NCBI GenBank assembly: GCA_964509195.1
Contig: CAZDWJ010000005.1
Span: forward strand, 62,001-126,000
Reading direction: 5' to 3'
DNA length: 64,000 bases
Source of the DNA: UBA4802 sp964509195
GTDB taxonomy: Bacteria > Spirochaetota > UBA4802 > UB4802
Part shown: positions 33,697 through 43,740 of the stretch, in pieces
Numbering within the stretch: position 1 is the stretch's first letter
Layout: the number at the start of each line of letters is the position of its first letter
Notes under the pieces: generated by a model
Databases searched by the model: none
Seen by the model: the letters and a program-made list of their open reading frames with translations, nothing else
Told to the model about the DNA's origin: nothing
Position numbers and translations under genes: made by a program

Positions 33697-36600
33697 TTAA
33701 TCCTTCTTTAATTTAGCAATACACCCATTCATCATTTTATACATTTTCTCCGCAATAGAAATAAATTCTTTGTAATATTGTTCTTCGTTATCGCTAAAAA
33801 AATCTATTTTATATAAAGCACGTCGTATGTAAGAATCATCAAAATCCACTCTCGTGTTTTCATAGTCTCCACCGTAAAGGGCATCTGCTAACTTTGACTT
33901 GATATAACTTTCACTAAACATTTTTTTCTTAACACTAAACAAGTCTGTACATTCTTGTAAATATGTGTGCAGTATATTGGGGAATAATGGCAACACACCT
34001 CTATGACCATCTTTAAACCATTGTATAAATTGTTCAATATACGTTCGCCTAGCTTCATCATTAAGCAACCCACATTGCCAGGTATCCTTTCTCCCAAAAT
34101 GATACGTAATCACAGTGCGAACACCTGAAGCTGAAACAAAAAGGTGCCACAAAAACGCTTTTAATAAATCTTTAGTCTTTACATCCGCATATCGGTAAAA
34201 CACCTGCGTGGAACCATGCAGAGTTGCCTTTCCATAAATTGTGAGATTTTTATCAGGACTTGTATAGCGTAATTCCACAATTGATTCGTCTTTGGAGATA
34301 TATTGTTGCAACATACCAACAAAAATTTTTAATTCATCCCATGTATTTTGAAAAATGACATCTCCTAATATGTCATCAGGAATCCGGCCTTCTTTTTTCA
34401 ATGTTTTGACTGGTATATCCAGCGATTCATTTTTTAGCAATGCCGGAATAAGCTCATTATATAAATTATACTTTCCAAGTCCACCTACTACCAGAGGCTC
34501 TGTTCCCTCTAACACAATCACCTCATCGCGTAACCACACACCTAAAATTCTTCTTATAAAATACCGTGCCGGGTTCATAAAAAAATTTATAAATTCATCT
34601 ATTGATACTTCTGATACTTCCTGTACTAGATTATCTTCAATAGGATTGTGGGTTAACGCTTCATAGTGCACCCTATCTCTCACAAGACTTTTGCTTTCGT
34701 TAAGCCATACTGGGGAGTAGGAAAAGAGTTTATTACTACCACGATAGTAGTCAGGATGAAAACGATGGAGATGGTGTTTTGTAATTATCCACTCTTTTAT
34801 AGACTGTGAAGAATCTTTATAATAAAAACCTTTTTCTATATATTCAAGCAATTCATTAACCACCACCGATGGTTCTTTGATGCTTAAATCAACTGGGCTT
34901 TGCCCCTGATAGCTTATAAAAAGATATTTTTTTGCTGAAATTATGCTTTCTAGAAATAGATATCTGTCATCAGCACGTTTTGACCTTACACAACGAGTAG
35001 CTTTTATGCTATCCATCTTATATTGCGTTGAATATTCAGAACTTTGCTGTTTTTCTTTGATTTGATTGCGCAATATATCAAAACTTACAATATCATCCTG
35101 TCGTGGGAATTGCCCATCATTTATTCCTAAAAGACATATCACTTTAAATGGGATACTACGCATCGGTAAAAGCTGACAGAATGTAATACCTTTAGCTAAA
35201 AAATTTGTGCTTACTTTTTGTTCAGCAATGTATGTATTGATCCAATCTTTTATAACTAAAAAATCAAATGTATGCCGTAGGTTAATTTCAAAAGCTTCAG
35301 GTTCCAGTGATAACAATCGTTGCAATACTTCATAGTCCTTTGAATGCAGTTCTGTATCGAAAAATGCAGTAATGATCTGATTGCAAAATTCTTTCCACTG
35401 GGACAATGTTTTCGGTCTCTGCGCTTCATCATAGAAATGAAACAGCACATCAAGAAAGTTGAATATATTTTCTAACACTACTACGACTGAACCTTCAACA
35501 CAATCAAACGGGACAATATCATCAACAATACCAACGCACTGCGGAATGGCATAACCCATTAGCAACCGCTCTATTGCGTACTGCCAGGTAAATGCACTGC
35601 TTTTGTTATGAGTAAATTGTTCGCGGTGCTCCTCATCCTTTCCCCATCGCACATTGAGCTCCTGCACCCACTGCTGAAATTGCAGCACTTCACGTTTGTC
35701 TAAACCAAAACGCGACGCAACTTCATCATAGTCTAAAAGTGCACACACTTCATCTGCACCAAGCCTATCCGACAACACCTCAAGGATATCACAAAATGCT
35801 GCAATGAACCTGCTTGCATTCCTGTAGGATTGATCAGCTATACTGTATGGGAGTTGTGGCAATCCTTCTTTTTTTAAAATAGTATCATCAAAAACTGCGT
35901 GTATAAAAGGAACATACACATCAATATCAGGTGCCATCACCACAATGTCATTGGGAGTAATATCTTTATTGTTGTTCAGTATATCAATGATATAATCACG
36001 CAGCACTTCAATTTCTCTTTGAGGCGAATGACAGGAATGAATGGTAATTGATGTATCATTTTCTGAAATTGGAATTTTTTTCTGTTCATCCTTTGTTCTA
36101 TCAATACATTGGCAAATATCAGACTGTAGTATATGAAGCAGCGTTTCATTACCATGATCAGTAAATGTATATAAAGCTTCATCAATATTTTCTACAGCTT
36201 CAAAGTCTAAAAGCATCCCGATATATTCTTTGCCAACCTTACCTAAAGAAGCTAACAGTGGATTACCCACTTCGTATTTATATTTTTCTACATCAATATT
36301 TTTTTGTTGCAATCGTAATTTTGTCTTTTCACTTACTATGTCAAACCAGTACTCCTTTGAAGGATTGAGTTGAAAGATATGCACAGGTAATATTGAGCTT
36401 AACGCATCAAACAGTGTCACATAGTACTCAGGAAGCATTGTAACGCCAAAAATGAATATTTCATTTAGATAAAGTTTCTCCCACAGTGCTTGACGTAATA
36501 CATCTTTATTTTTTTTATTATTTATTGATGCTAAGGCTTTTTCTAATATTTGTGCTTTATGGCATTGTGTAGCATCCACACGTATTCGTTCAACAATATA

Positions 36601-37098
36601 CTTCCATAGATATTCTACCCAACTGTTTGAGCGCTTTTGCTTTGCCCATTGTAAAATAACCTTATAGAAATACACAACATACTCATCATATAAAAGTGCT
36701 AATCTTTGTGCCAGTTGGAATAATCTAATCTGATCAACCTTGCCATTTACCAATATATATTTTTTTACCTCACTAAACTTTTGATCATCAATACACTGTG
36801 GGAGTATATCCATTATAAGCCATACAAGGTTTTTTGGATCATACAGGGGCGATAGTTCATATTCTGGAACTACTGTTTTAAATATATTTTCAGCAAACTG
36901 CTGCGGAAATGGAAACTCACAGTTTGTAAAAATTCCATACCTTAAAGCAAGCTTTAGGGATATCCATCGCTGCATCCCTAAACTCTGGACAATGATTGTG
37001 TGCGGAGCAAGGATATCGATTTTCTTTTTTTCAAAGAGATGCTTCCCTAACTCACTGACAAGAAATTCAAGGTTGTTGCTAGTATAAAGATTGATCAT
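33697..37098 (-). CDS. recC: RecC, exonuclease V gamma subunit
   Basis: RecC is the inactive helicase-like subunit that scans for Chi in E. coli. The 1133-residue product opens with LYTSNNLEFLVSELGKHLFE and has LAPHTIIVQSLGMQRWISLK, FGVTMLPEYYVTLFDALSSI, DIVVMAPDIDVYVPFIHAVF, PYSIADQSY, ICLLGINDGQFPRQ and RSKRADDRYLFLESIISAK, all characteristic of RecC. It is the first gene of the recC-recB-recD operon; the binding site is weak (GTGGAA about 12 bases before the ATG). Its Chi preference is unknown, but the dispersed word GCGATAGYT in this window is a candidate. Confidence 0.95.
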   Translation of the reverse strand: MINLYTSNNLEFLVSELGKHLFEKKKIDILAPHTIIVQSLGMQRWISLKLALRYGIFTNCEFPFPQQFAENIFKTVVPEYELSPLYDPKNLVWLIMDILPQCIDDQKFSEVKKYILVNGKVDQIRLFQLAQRLALLYDEYVVYFYKVILQWAKQKRSNSWVEYLWKYIVERIRVDATQCHKAQILEKALASINNKKNKDVLRQALWEKLYLNEIFIFGVTMLPEYYVTLFDALSSILPVHIFQLNPSKEYWFDIVSEKTKLRLQQKNIDVEKYKYEVGNPLLASLGKVGKEYIGMLLDFEAVENIDEALYTFTDHGNETLLHILQSDICQCIDRTKDEQKKIPISENDTSITIHSCHSPQREIEVLRDYIIDILNNNKDITPNDIVVMAPDIDVYVPFIHAVFDDTILKKEGLPQLPYSIADQSYRNASRFIAAFCDILEVLSDRLGADEVCALLDYDEVASRFGLDKREVLQFQQWVQELNVRWGKDEEHREQFTHNKSSAFTWQYAIERLLMGYAIPQCVGIVDDIVPFDCVEGSVVVVLENIFNFLDVLFHFYDEAQRPKTLSQWKEFCNQIITAFFDTELHSKDYEVLQRLLSLEPEAFEINLRHTFDFLVIKDWINTYIAEQKVSTNFLAKGITFCQLLPMRSIPFKVICLLGINDGQFPRQDDIVSFDILRNQIKEKQQSSEYSTQYKMDSIKATRCVRSKRADDRYLFLESIISAKKYLFISYQGQSPVDLSIKEPSVVVNELLEYIEKGFYYKDSSQSIKEWIITKHHLHRFHPDYYRGSNKLFSYSPVWLNESKSLVRDRVHYEALTHNPIEDNLVQEVSEVSIDEFINFFMNPARYFIRRILGVWLRDEVIVLEGTEPLVVGGLGKYNLYNELIPALLKNESLDIPVKTLKKEGRIPDDILGDVIFQNTWDELKIFVGMLQQYISKDESIVELRYTSPDKNLTIYGKATLHGSTQVFYRYADVKTKDLLKAFLWHLFVSASGVRTVITYHFGRKDTWQCGLLNDEARRTYIEQFIQWFKDGHRGVLPLFPNILHTYLQECTDLFSVKKKMFSESYIKSKLADALYGGDYENTRVDFDDSYIRRALYKIDFFSDNEEQYYKEFISIAEKMYKMMNGCIAKLKKD

Positions 37099-37120
37099 TA
37101 ATTAATTCCACAATTTAGAT

Positions 37121-37225
37121 TCAAATAAAATCAACTCTAGGATACTGCTGCTGCAAGGTTTCTTTTAAGGTAACTATGGCTTGTATTTCATTTTGTTTCA
37201 GTGCTATTTGATCTAATGTTTTCAT
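37121..37225 (-). pseudogene. truncated nucleotidyltransferase-like (MNT antitoxin type) fragment
   Basis: A 34-codon minus-strand frame reads MKTLDQIALKQNEIQAIVTL followed by KETLQQQYPRVDFI, then a stop. This is how minimal nucleotidyltransferase (MNT) proteins begin, with the strand leading to the GSRARG motif; the gene ends just before that motif would appear. AAAGGG lies upstream. It ends 22 bases before the recC start, so it might act as a leader frame for recC, but a decayed gene is more likely. No HEPN partner is recognised nearby. Confidence 0.4.
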
Positions 37226-37796
37226 GGTCAAACCCTTTTTGTAATACTAACTAAATTATCCAAATCAGGTATTTATGGCACACATTACCATGGAATAACC
37301 ATAGCATTCAAGAATTTTTTCATAACCCTTAATGTCATGTGCGCTTAAGAGGCTATTTGCTTCATTCTTCCTTCCATCCAAGGGCTCACATACTGTCAAA
37401 TGCATTTCTTCTTTAAGTTATTTATAAAATTCTGTTATTCATAACCAATACCATTGTTGTTTTAATTTGTAAATATATATACATTACAGTAACAAATAAT
37501 GTCCCACCTGTAAACTTTTTTTTTCATATCCAAATAAAAAAGTAATAGTGCAATCATCAGTAATACATGCAGGTAAATAATATTTAATGCTAAACATATA
37601 ACCATAACATCAATACAATCTTACTTTTTTAATTTAAAAAATGGATTGACCAATCTATATGGCTTTATTTAACCTGTACCAGGGTGTAATCTGCAACAAA
37701 ACTTGACTATTACAAACACTAAACAATATCTGAAATTAAACAATTACATTTTAGTTTATTACCATAGTAAATCTTACTACTCAGGATTATGTAATT
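37226..37796. other. intergenic region upstream of recC and the PiT gene
   Basis: It holds a 46-codon minus-strand frame (37265-37405, beginning MHLTVCEPLDGRKNEANSLL) that I cannot identify and that may be a remnant. The remainder is very AT-rich. TTGACT at 37703-37708 could be the -35 for the PiT gene, but the matching -10 is poor. Confidence 0.4.
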
Positions 37797-40058
37797 ATGG
37801 AATTAATCTATATATCATTGATTATTTTAATAATTTTAGCTGTTCTGGATCTTATCGTTGGTGTTTCTAATGATGCAGTAAATTTTTTAAACTCAGCAAT
37901 TGGCTCAAAAGTTGCCAGCATTAAAACCATACTGCTGATAGCAAGTTTAGGCATTCTAGTGGGGGTAACATTTTCAAGCGGGATGATGGAAATAGCTCGC
38001 AAAGGCATATTTAATCCATCAAATTTTGTACTGTATGAACTAATTATCATATTTTTATCAGTAATGCTGGCAGATATAATACTATTAGATTTATTCAATA
38101 CATTTGGAATTCCCACTTCAACCACGGTATCCATTATATTTGAATTATTAGGTGCTTCTGTTTCAATATCTCTTATAAAAATTTTTAATACAACAAAAAA
38201 TTTTGCACTTTTAGGCGATTATATCAATACTGATAAAGTTCTGGGAATAATATCCGGTATTTTATTATCTGTTATAATTGCATTCACTGTAGGCGTAATC
38301 TTCCAATTTATATCTCGAATGATATTTACATTCAATTTTGCACCCCGCTTAAAACGATATGGTGCAGTATGGGGAGGATTTGCTCTTTCCATGATAGTTT
38401 ATTTTATACTGATTAAAGGAGTAAAAGGATCCTCATTTTTAACGATTGATCAAATTTACTGGATACAAAATAATAGTTATATAATAATCATAAGCACATT
38501 TGCTGTCAGTACGCTGATATTGCAGATTTTAGCCAGCGTGTTTACTATTAACATTCTCAAACCCATAGTGTTAGCTGGTACATTTGCTCTAGCAATGGCA
38601 TTTGCAGCAAATGATCTGGTAAATTTTATTGGTGTCCCACTTGCCGGTTTTAGCGCATTTGCTCACGCAAAAGCGTTTGATAACCCACTAGTAGTGGCAA
38701 TGGATGCTCTTAACGATCCCGTTAAAACAAATACGTCTATTCTATTATTAGCTGGAATAATCATGGCTATAACACTGTGGGTATCAAAAAAAGCACGTAC
38801 CGTAACAAAAACAGAAGTGAGTTTAGGAAGACAGGATGAAGGATTAGAAAGATTTGAACCATTCTTTCTGGCCAGGATTTTAGTACGAATGTCAACTAAT
38901 ATTATTGATGGAATAAAGAAATTTATTCCAACGGCAGTAATTAATTCAATTAATAAACGCAAAGATATATCATTGTACCAGGGTCAATCGGAAGAAGGCA
39001 GACCTGTATCATTTGATCTTATACGCGCTTCTGTAAACTTAGTGGTATCAAGTGCACTGATTGCTTTTGCTACTTCGCTCAAACTTCCTCTTTCAACAAC
39101 GTATGTCACATTCATGGTCGCAATGGGCACTTCACTAGCAGATGGAGCCTGGGATAGAGAAAGCGCTGTATACAGAGTCTCAGGTGTGATAACAGTTATT
39201 GGTGGATGGTTTTTTACAGCCTTTATGGCGTTTTCAATATCTCTTGTATATGCAACGATCATCTATCATTTATCGGGTATAGGAATTATATTATTGGTAG
39301 CACTATCAACATACGTAATATGGAAAAATCATATAAAGCATGAACAAAAGATCAAGATAGAAAACACCATTGAAGTGTACAATTTACGTAAAATTACAGA
39401 TCCGATACCAGCTATCAAAATAACATTTGAACAAACGGGAAAACTCCTTGAAGAAGTTTCCAAATCTATAACAAAGAGTTTTAATGGTTTAAAACTATAT
39501 GATCGCGTTGAGCTTAAAATTGCCCGAAATGATTCAAAAAGTATACAGGAATGGGTAAACATAATCGTTGCTAATATTTTTAAAACGTTACGGCTTCTCC
39601 ATAAAAAGGATATTTCCGCAACACAGCGATATGCACAAATAATAAGCAACTTACAAGATATAGCAGAAAGCCAGCGAGATATTGCAGTGCGATCATATTT
39701 GCATGTTGAAAACCATCACAAAGGCCTTCTTAAAATACAAATCACAGAATTGGAACAGGTCATTGAAAATTTGCACAATTTATTAATTTTTACTGCTCAA
39801 TACCTCAAAGAAGACAAAATAGCAAATTTATCCATAATAGAAAAAAAATGTAACAAACTGGCACATTTAATTTCTGAATTTGATAAAAAACAAATCAGGC
39901 GTGTTCAGGATGGATCATCAAAAACACGATTAAGTATTTTATTTTATGCGTATTTAGTAAACGCATCAAAAATTGCTCAGTCTACAAAAAATATTTTATT
40001 AATATTCAATGAATCGCTGGACATAGATAGAAGCACCATACATGAAAAAACAATATAA
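37797..40058 (+). CDS. PiT-family inorganic phosphate transporter with C-terminal helical domain
   Basis: The 753-residue protein is a PiT permease that couples phosphate uptake to a cation gradient. The two inverted PiT signatures are present: VGVSNDAVNFLNSAIGSKVA (residues 21-40) and AMAFAANDLVNFIGVPLAGF near 260-280. A third block, SLKLPLSTTYVTFMVAMGTS, closes the transport fold. After about residue 520 there is a soluble, helical region of about 200 residues that looks PhoU-like; fusions of this kind occur in Bacteroidetes and some spirochaetes and may regulate transport. AGGA precedes the ATG. It is monocistronic and converges with rmuC. Confidence 0.93.
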   Translation: MELIYISLIILIILAVLDLIVGVSNDAVNFLNSAIGSKVASIKTILLIASLGILVGVTFSSGMMEIARKGIFNPSNFVLYELIIIFLSVMLADIILLDLFNTFGIPTSTTVSIIFELLGASVSISLIKIFNTTKNFALLGDYINTDKVLGIISGILLSVIIAFTVGVIFQFISRMIFTFNFAPRLKRYGAVWGGFALSMIVYFILIKGVKGSSFLTIDQIYWIQNNSYIIIISTFAVSTLILQILASVFTINILKPIVLAGTFALAMAFAANDLVNFIGVPLAGFSAFAHAKAFDNPLVVAMDALNDPVKTNTSILLLAGIIMAITLWVSKKARTVTKTEVSLGRQDEGLERFEPFFLARILVRMSTNIIDGIKKFIPTAVINSINKRKDISLYQGQSEEGRPVSFDLIRASVNLVVSSALIAFATSLKLPLSTTYVTFMVAMGTSLADGAWDRESAVYRVSGVITVIGGWFFTAFMAFSISLVYATIIYHLSGIGIILLVALSTYVIWKNHIKHEQKIKIENTIEVYNLRKITDPIPAIKITFEQTGKLLEEVSKSITKSFNGLKLYDRVELKIARNDSKSIQEWVNIIVANIFKTLRLLHKKDISATQRYAQIISNLQDIAESQRDIAVRSYLHVENHHKGLLKIQITELEQVIENLHNLLIFTAQYLKEDKIANLSIIEKKCNKLAHLISEFDKKQIRRVQDGSSKTRLSILFYAYLVNASKIAQSTKNILLIFNESLDIDRSTIHEKTI

Positions 40059-40117
40059 TTGCTTCATCTGTTTTTACCTTTTACAACTTTTTAAAGATAC
40101 ATAGCACTAGCATGGTT

Positions 40118-41161
40118 TTATACTTTGGGAATTTTACGAGGCAAAGCATCATCACCCGTTAATTCATCCAGGTTCAGCGTGCTTTCAAGTTTTGCTTTGT
40201 ATCTTTTTATATGGCTATCACCTACTCTGTAACTATCAGCAGCTTTTTCAATAAGTTTTCCTATTTCTTCATATTTATTGTAAAACAATTCAAATGTCCG
40301 TTCAAGCTCAGTTAGCCCGTTCTGAATTTTTTTTACACTTTTAATAATTTCTAAGTTTCTTGAACCCACTATCACCAATTGCAAAAACGCATAAAATGTA
40401 TTGGGGCTTACCGGTATTACTTTGTTGTCCTGTGCAAACTCATATAAATCAGAAGGCATACCCAAATAATTTTTTTCGGCGATAGTTTCATAGTAGATAG
40501 CCTCTGACGGTATAAACATCAATGCAAATTCTGCTGTACCTTTCTCAGGCTTCACATACTTGTCTTTGATACTTTTAATCTGATTCTTGACGTCAGCAAC
40601 GTATCTATTCCAGTAACTGCGCTTTTCTTCGGGATTCTGTGCCTGCAAATACCTCTGATAATTGTCGCGCGGAAATTTTGCATCAATGGGAACTATCATG
40701 TCTTTTATCTTAACAACAGCATCCACCTTTTCCCTGCCATCAACAGTATACTGAGTTTCCCATATTCCTTTTGGCAGCACCCGTTCAAGCATCTCTTCTA
40801 CTATTGCCTCGCCGTAATTACCACGAAGCTTTGGTGCCTGCAAAAGGTCTTTAAGCGATTGTCCTAGCTTTTGTGCCTCTTCCTGCTGTTGTGTAATTGT
40901 ATGAATTGTCTGGCCAATTTCTTTAATTGTTTCTATTGTCTTTAGTGTATGCTGTGCGATAGTATCTTTTGAAGCAGCTATTTCCTGACGAGCTGAATGC
41001 AACTCATTGTTAATTGCTGATTGCAATGCTAAAAACTGATTTGCAAGAGCAGCATTAATCTGCGATGCAACATCAGATGGTTGTCCTTTCAACAAAAGAA
41101 TGATGACAAAAATAATCAACACTACAAGAGCACCAAATATTGCCAACAAAAGATAGTTCAT
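40118..41161 (-). CDS. rmuC: RmuC-family DNA recombination protein
   Basis: RmuC limits recombination at inverted repeats in E. coli and is predicted to be a nuclease. This 347-residue version has an N-terminal membrane helix (LLAIFGALVVLIIFVIILLL), a coiled coil to about residue 110, and then the RmuC domain: LRGNYGEAIVEEMLERVLPK, VDAVVKIKDMIVPIDAKFPR, EFALMFIPSEAIYYE, VIPVSPNTFYAFLQLV. The D...DAK pattern fits a PD-(D/E)XK core. It is shorter than E. coli RmuC (475). Two GCGATAG words (40479, 40956) lie inside. It is apparently monocistronic. Confidence 0.93.
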   Translation of the reverse strand: MNYLLLAIFGALVVLIIFVIILLLKGQPSDVASQINAALANQFLALQSAINNELHSARQEIAASKDTIAQHTLKTIETIKEIGQTIHTITQQQEEAQKLGQSLKDLLQAPKLRGNYGEAIVEEMLERVLPKGIWETQYTVDGREKVDAVVKIKDMIVPIDAKFPRDNYQRYLQAQNPEEKRSYWNRYVADVKNQIKSIKDKYVKPEKGTAEFALMFIPSEAIYYETIAEKNYLGMPSDLYEFAQDNKVIPVSPNTFYAFLQLVIVGSRNLEIIKSVKKIQNGLTELERTFELFYNKYEEIGKLIEKAADSYRVGDSHIKRYKAKLESTLNLDELTGDDALPRKIPKV

Positions 41162-41304
41162 AATTTCTTTACACCTTATTGTATTTTCACAAATATTAAC
41201 ATGTACAACATCAAAAACTATTTATCATTCATTATTCATTATTTCTAATTTTGTTCGCAACCCGGCTGACGCTCGATAAGCATTAACTCTATCAAGATCA
41301 TTTT

Positions 41305-41964
41305 TTAATACGGCAACACATAGAAAAATATGCCAAAAAAATGTGTAACACTCCCTGCCAACACAAACAAATGCCATATTGAGTGGTTAAATGGAAGCTT
41401 GTTATCCAGTAAGAAAAATATTGTTCCCAACGAATAACACAATCCTCCAATTACAAGCCAGATAATTCCCATTAATGGGATAGATGCTATCATCTTTTTA
41501 AATGCAACAACAATAATCCATCCCATTGCAAGATAAATAACAGTTGAAAGCTTATCCCCACCAGTGCCTAACGCTGTCTTAATAATGATTCCAGCAATGG
41601 CAAGTCCCCATATTACACCAAATAATGACCATCCCCATGGTCCCCGCATATTAACAAGAACAAAAGGAGTATAGGTTCCTGCAATGAGAATAAAAATTGA
41701 TGAATGGTCAATTATCTGAAATATTTTCTTTAATGTTATATTCTTTATTGCATGATAGACTGTTGAGGTACTGTAAAGAATTATAATAGAAGCACCATAA
41801 ATTGAAAATGACACAATCTTCCATGGATCGCCTTTCATTGAAGCAAACACTACAAGGATAGCAAGTCCTGCAATACCCAGTGCAATTCCAATACTGTGGG
41901 TTAAAACATTTGCTACTTCTTCTAGTTTGGTTTGTTTACTAATAAAATTTCTTTTTATTATCAT
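41305..41964 (-). CDS. hemolysin III / YqfA-family membrane protein
   Basis: The 219-residue protein has seven hydrophobic helices and the family motifs: LEEVANVLTHSIGIALGIAG at the start (with the conserved His), YSTSTVYHAIKNITLKKIFQ, IIDHSSIFILIAGTYTPFVL and NHSIWHLFVLAGSVTHFFGI near the end. These histidines, Ser and Asp define the HlyIII/PAQR superfamily (possible metal-dependent hydrolases). Some homologues lyse red cells when overexpressed, but most are housekeeping membrane proteins of unknown activity. It stands alone between rmuC and a degenerate region. Confidence 0.92.
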   Translation of the reverse strand: MIIKRNFISKQTKLEEVANVLTHSIGIALGIAGLAILVVFASMKGDPWKIVSFSIYGASIIILYSTSTVYHAIKNITLKKIFQIIDHSSIFILIAGTYTPFVLVNMRGPWGWSLFGVIWGLAIAGIIIKTALGTGGDKLSTVIYLAMGWIIVVAFKKMIASIPLMGIIWLVIGGLCYSLGTIFFLLDNKLPFNHSIWHLFVLAGSVTHFFGIFFYVLPY

Positions 41965-42041
41965 CCATCCATTAATTCATATTTTAATTTATAAATATAA
42001 TTAAACTCATTAAACTTAAATTCATAGTTAAACTTAATACT

Positions 42042-42460
42042 TCAAAACAATTTTTCTATTAAAGCACTTATGAAACTTTCTTCTTCATCTTCTTGGAATC
42101 TACTTTCATCTATTATGCATTTTAATTCACTGCCAGGTAACGATTCCAAATTGCAATGAATATATCCAGATGTATTAAACCCAAATTGCATATAATTAAA
42201 TGCTTTTCCTCCATAACTAAAATCTCTGGATGATAATTTAAAAGCTGTATGAAAATTATCTAATGCTATATGGAAAACATTCAATTATAGCTTTTTCACA
42301 CAAACCCTTACCTTTTTTATTCCAATAGTCTTTACTATATTTCATATCCTTTACATTAAATGAATGTCCTTCTTATCGATGATCATTACGTAATTTTTTT
42401 TGATCATGTCTCCATTTGTGTAATTCCTCAAAGTCAAATCCTGTTCCTTTTTACTAATTG
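42042..42460 (-). pseudogene. degenerate, unidentified coding region
   Basis: An 80-codon frame at 42042-42284 opens only with TTG (NVFHIALDNFHTAFKL) and ends ESFISALIEKLF. Upstream, overlapping short frames on the same strand read FDFEELHKWRHDQKKLRNDH and DMKYSKDYWNKKGKG, each broken by stops. Together they look like one small gene that has suffered frameshifts. I cannot name the family. No ribosome binding site or conserved motif helps. Confidence 0.4.
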
Positions 42461-42476
42461 CACAATGCGTTTTTAA

Positions 42477-43607
42477 TTATATCTTTTTTTCGTAAATACG
42501 ATACGTCTTGTAAATCTGTGCCTTCAGCGGTTTTAATGCACCAATCATTTTGTAGTTTGTCTCCACAATTAATGAGCAATCAGATTCTGTATAGCCCAAC
42601 CGTATACCATTTTCAATCGTATAAAGGTAAAACACATCATCAATTTTTTGCCCACGATACTCTGGCAACACACCCATAATGATGGTTCTAATCTTTTTTA
42701 CTTTTTTAATGTAACGCAATGCTTTAAATAAACGCCACGGATACAAATGCCCATTCAATATTTTGAGTGCGGGATTCATATCAGGAAGTGATACAATAAA
42801 CCCCACAGTTTTTCCATCTTTTTCTGCAAAGACAATTAACTCAGGTACCGCAACAAGCTTTAATTCTTCAACCAGCATATCAAACTGCTTCTGCGTTAAC
42901 GGCAAATGCCCCCAGTTACCTTCCCAGGCTTTGTTGAAAATTTCGTGTATTTCCTTTGCCCGCTTCTTTAATTCTTTGGGAGTATAATACACATATTTTA
43001 CATCCTGTGATTTCATTATGTTTTCACGTACATCCTTCAAATACGGTTTGTAGTCATCAATCTTTCGTACAAGAAAGCAATGCCAGTCAATACATTTTGT
43101 GTAACCACACGCCTCAGCGTGGTTCTTGTAGTACGGAGCAAAATGCAAAAGGCCCACCACTGGCATAATATCCTCACCCAACACCTCAAAGCCAACTGAA
43201 TCATAGATTGAAAAACTCTGTGGCCCTTCAACACGCGTTTTTCCTTTTTTCTTTAGCCACCCTTCCGCAGCAGCAAATAATGCACGGGCAACATCTAAAT
43301 CATCAATAGCTTCGTAAAATCCAAAAAAGCCAGTTTCTTTGTTGTATTTTTCTTCATACAACCTGTTGACATGTGCTGTTATCCTACCAACTGGTACACC
43401 ATCTTTATAGGCTAAAAAATAAGCCACTTCACCTATCTCATAAAAATATCCTTTTTTTGGATCAAAAAGCTTTTTCTGATCAGCAATAATAGGCGGTATC
43501 CACGCCGTATCATTTTCATAAATCTTTGTTGTCCACGGAAGCATAATAAACTGCTTCATCAACTTTTTGTCTTTCACGTCAACTTCTTTCACCTCAATTG
43601 TAGCCAT
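42477..43607 (-). CDS. GNAT-like (YghO-type) acyltransferase, substrate unknown
   Basis: The 376-residue protein matches a conserved family related to E. coli YghO. Diagnostic blocks: FIMLPWTTKIYENDTAWIPP, DKKL-type segments before VAYFLAYKDGVPVGRITAHV, FFGFYEAIDDLDVARALFAA, GPQSFSIYDSVGFEVLGED and IIMGVLPEYRGQKIDDVFYL. The last is like the acetyl-CoA-binding loop of GNAT enzymes. Two GNAT-like halves may be present. The function is not established. AGGA precedes the ATG. It lies downstream of the UDG gene, past a strong terminator (43653-43687), so it has its own promoter, which I cannot place with confidence. Confidence 0.85.
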   Translation of the reverse strand: MATIEVKEVDVKDKKLMKQFIMLPWTTKIYENDTAWIPPIIADQKKLFDPKKGYFYEIGEVAYFLAYKDGVPVGRITAHVNRLYEEKYNKETGFFGFYEAIDDLDVARALFAAAEGWLKKKGKTRVEGPQSFSIYDSVGFEVLGEDIMPVVGLLHFAPYYKNHAEACGYTKCIDWHCFLVRKIDDYKPYLKDVRENIMKSQDVKYVYYTPKELKKRAKEIHEIFNKAWEGNWGHLPLTQKQFDMLVEELKLVAVPELIVFAEKDGKTVGFIVSLPDMNPALKILNGHLYPWRLFKALRYIKKVKKIRTIIMGVLPEYRGQKIDDVFYLYTIENGIRLGYTESDCSLIVETNYKMIGALKPLKAQIYKTYRIYEKKI

Positions 43608-43652
43608 ATTCCTACCCCCACAAAATATTTAAAAAATATAGTATATATAAAC

Positions 43653-43687
43653 TATTTGATGATACGCATTTTACGTACCATCAAATA
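43653..43687 (-). terminator. strong rho-independent terminator after the UDG gene
   Basis: On the minus strand the arms TATTTGATGGTACG and CGTATCATCAAATA form a 14-bp stem with a single G-U wobble and a seven-base loop. A T-rich tail with TTTTTT follows. In the other direction the wobble becomes an A-C mismatch, so it is polarised toward the patatin-UDG operon. Confidence 0.75.
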
Positions 43688-43740
43688 AAAAATTATGGGC
43701 GACAACTCCTGCACCCATTGCCCACGTATCACTGCACCCA

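Noticed and set aside
37797..40058. PiT gene as a sodium/sulfate or nitrate transporter
   Set aside because: Both PiT signatures with the ND pair are clear, so phosphate is the supported substrate.
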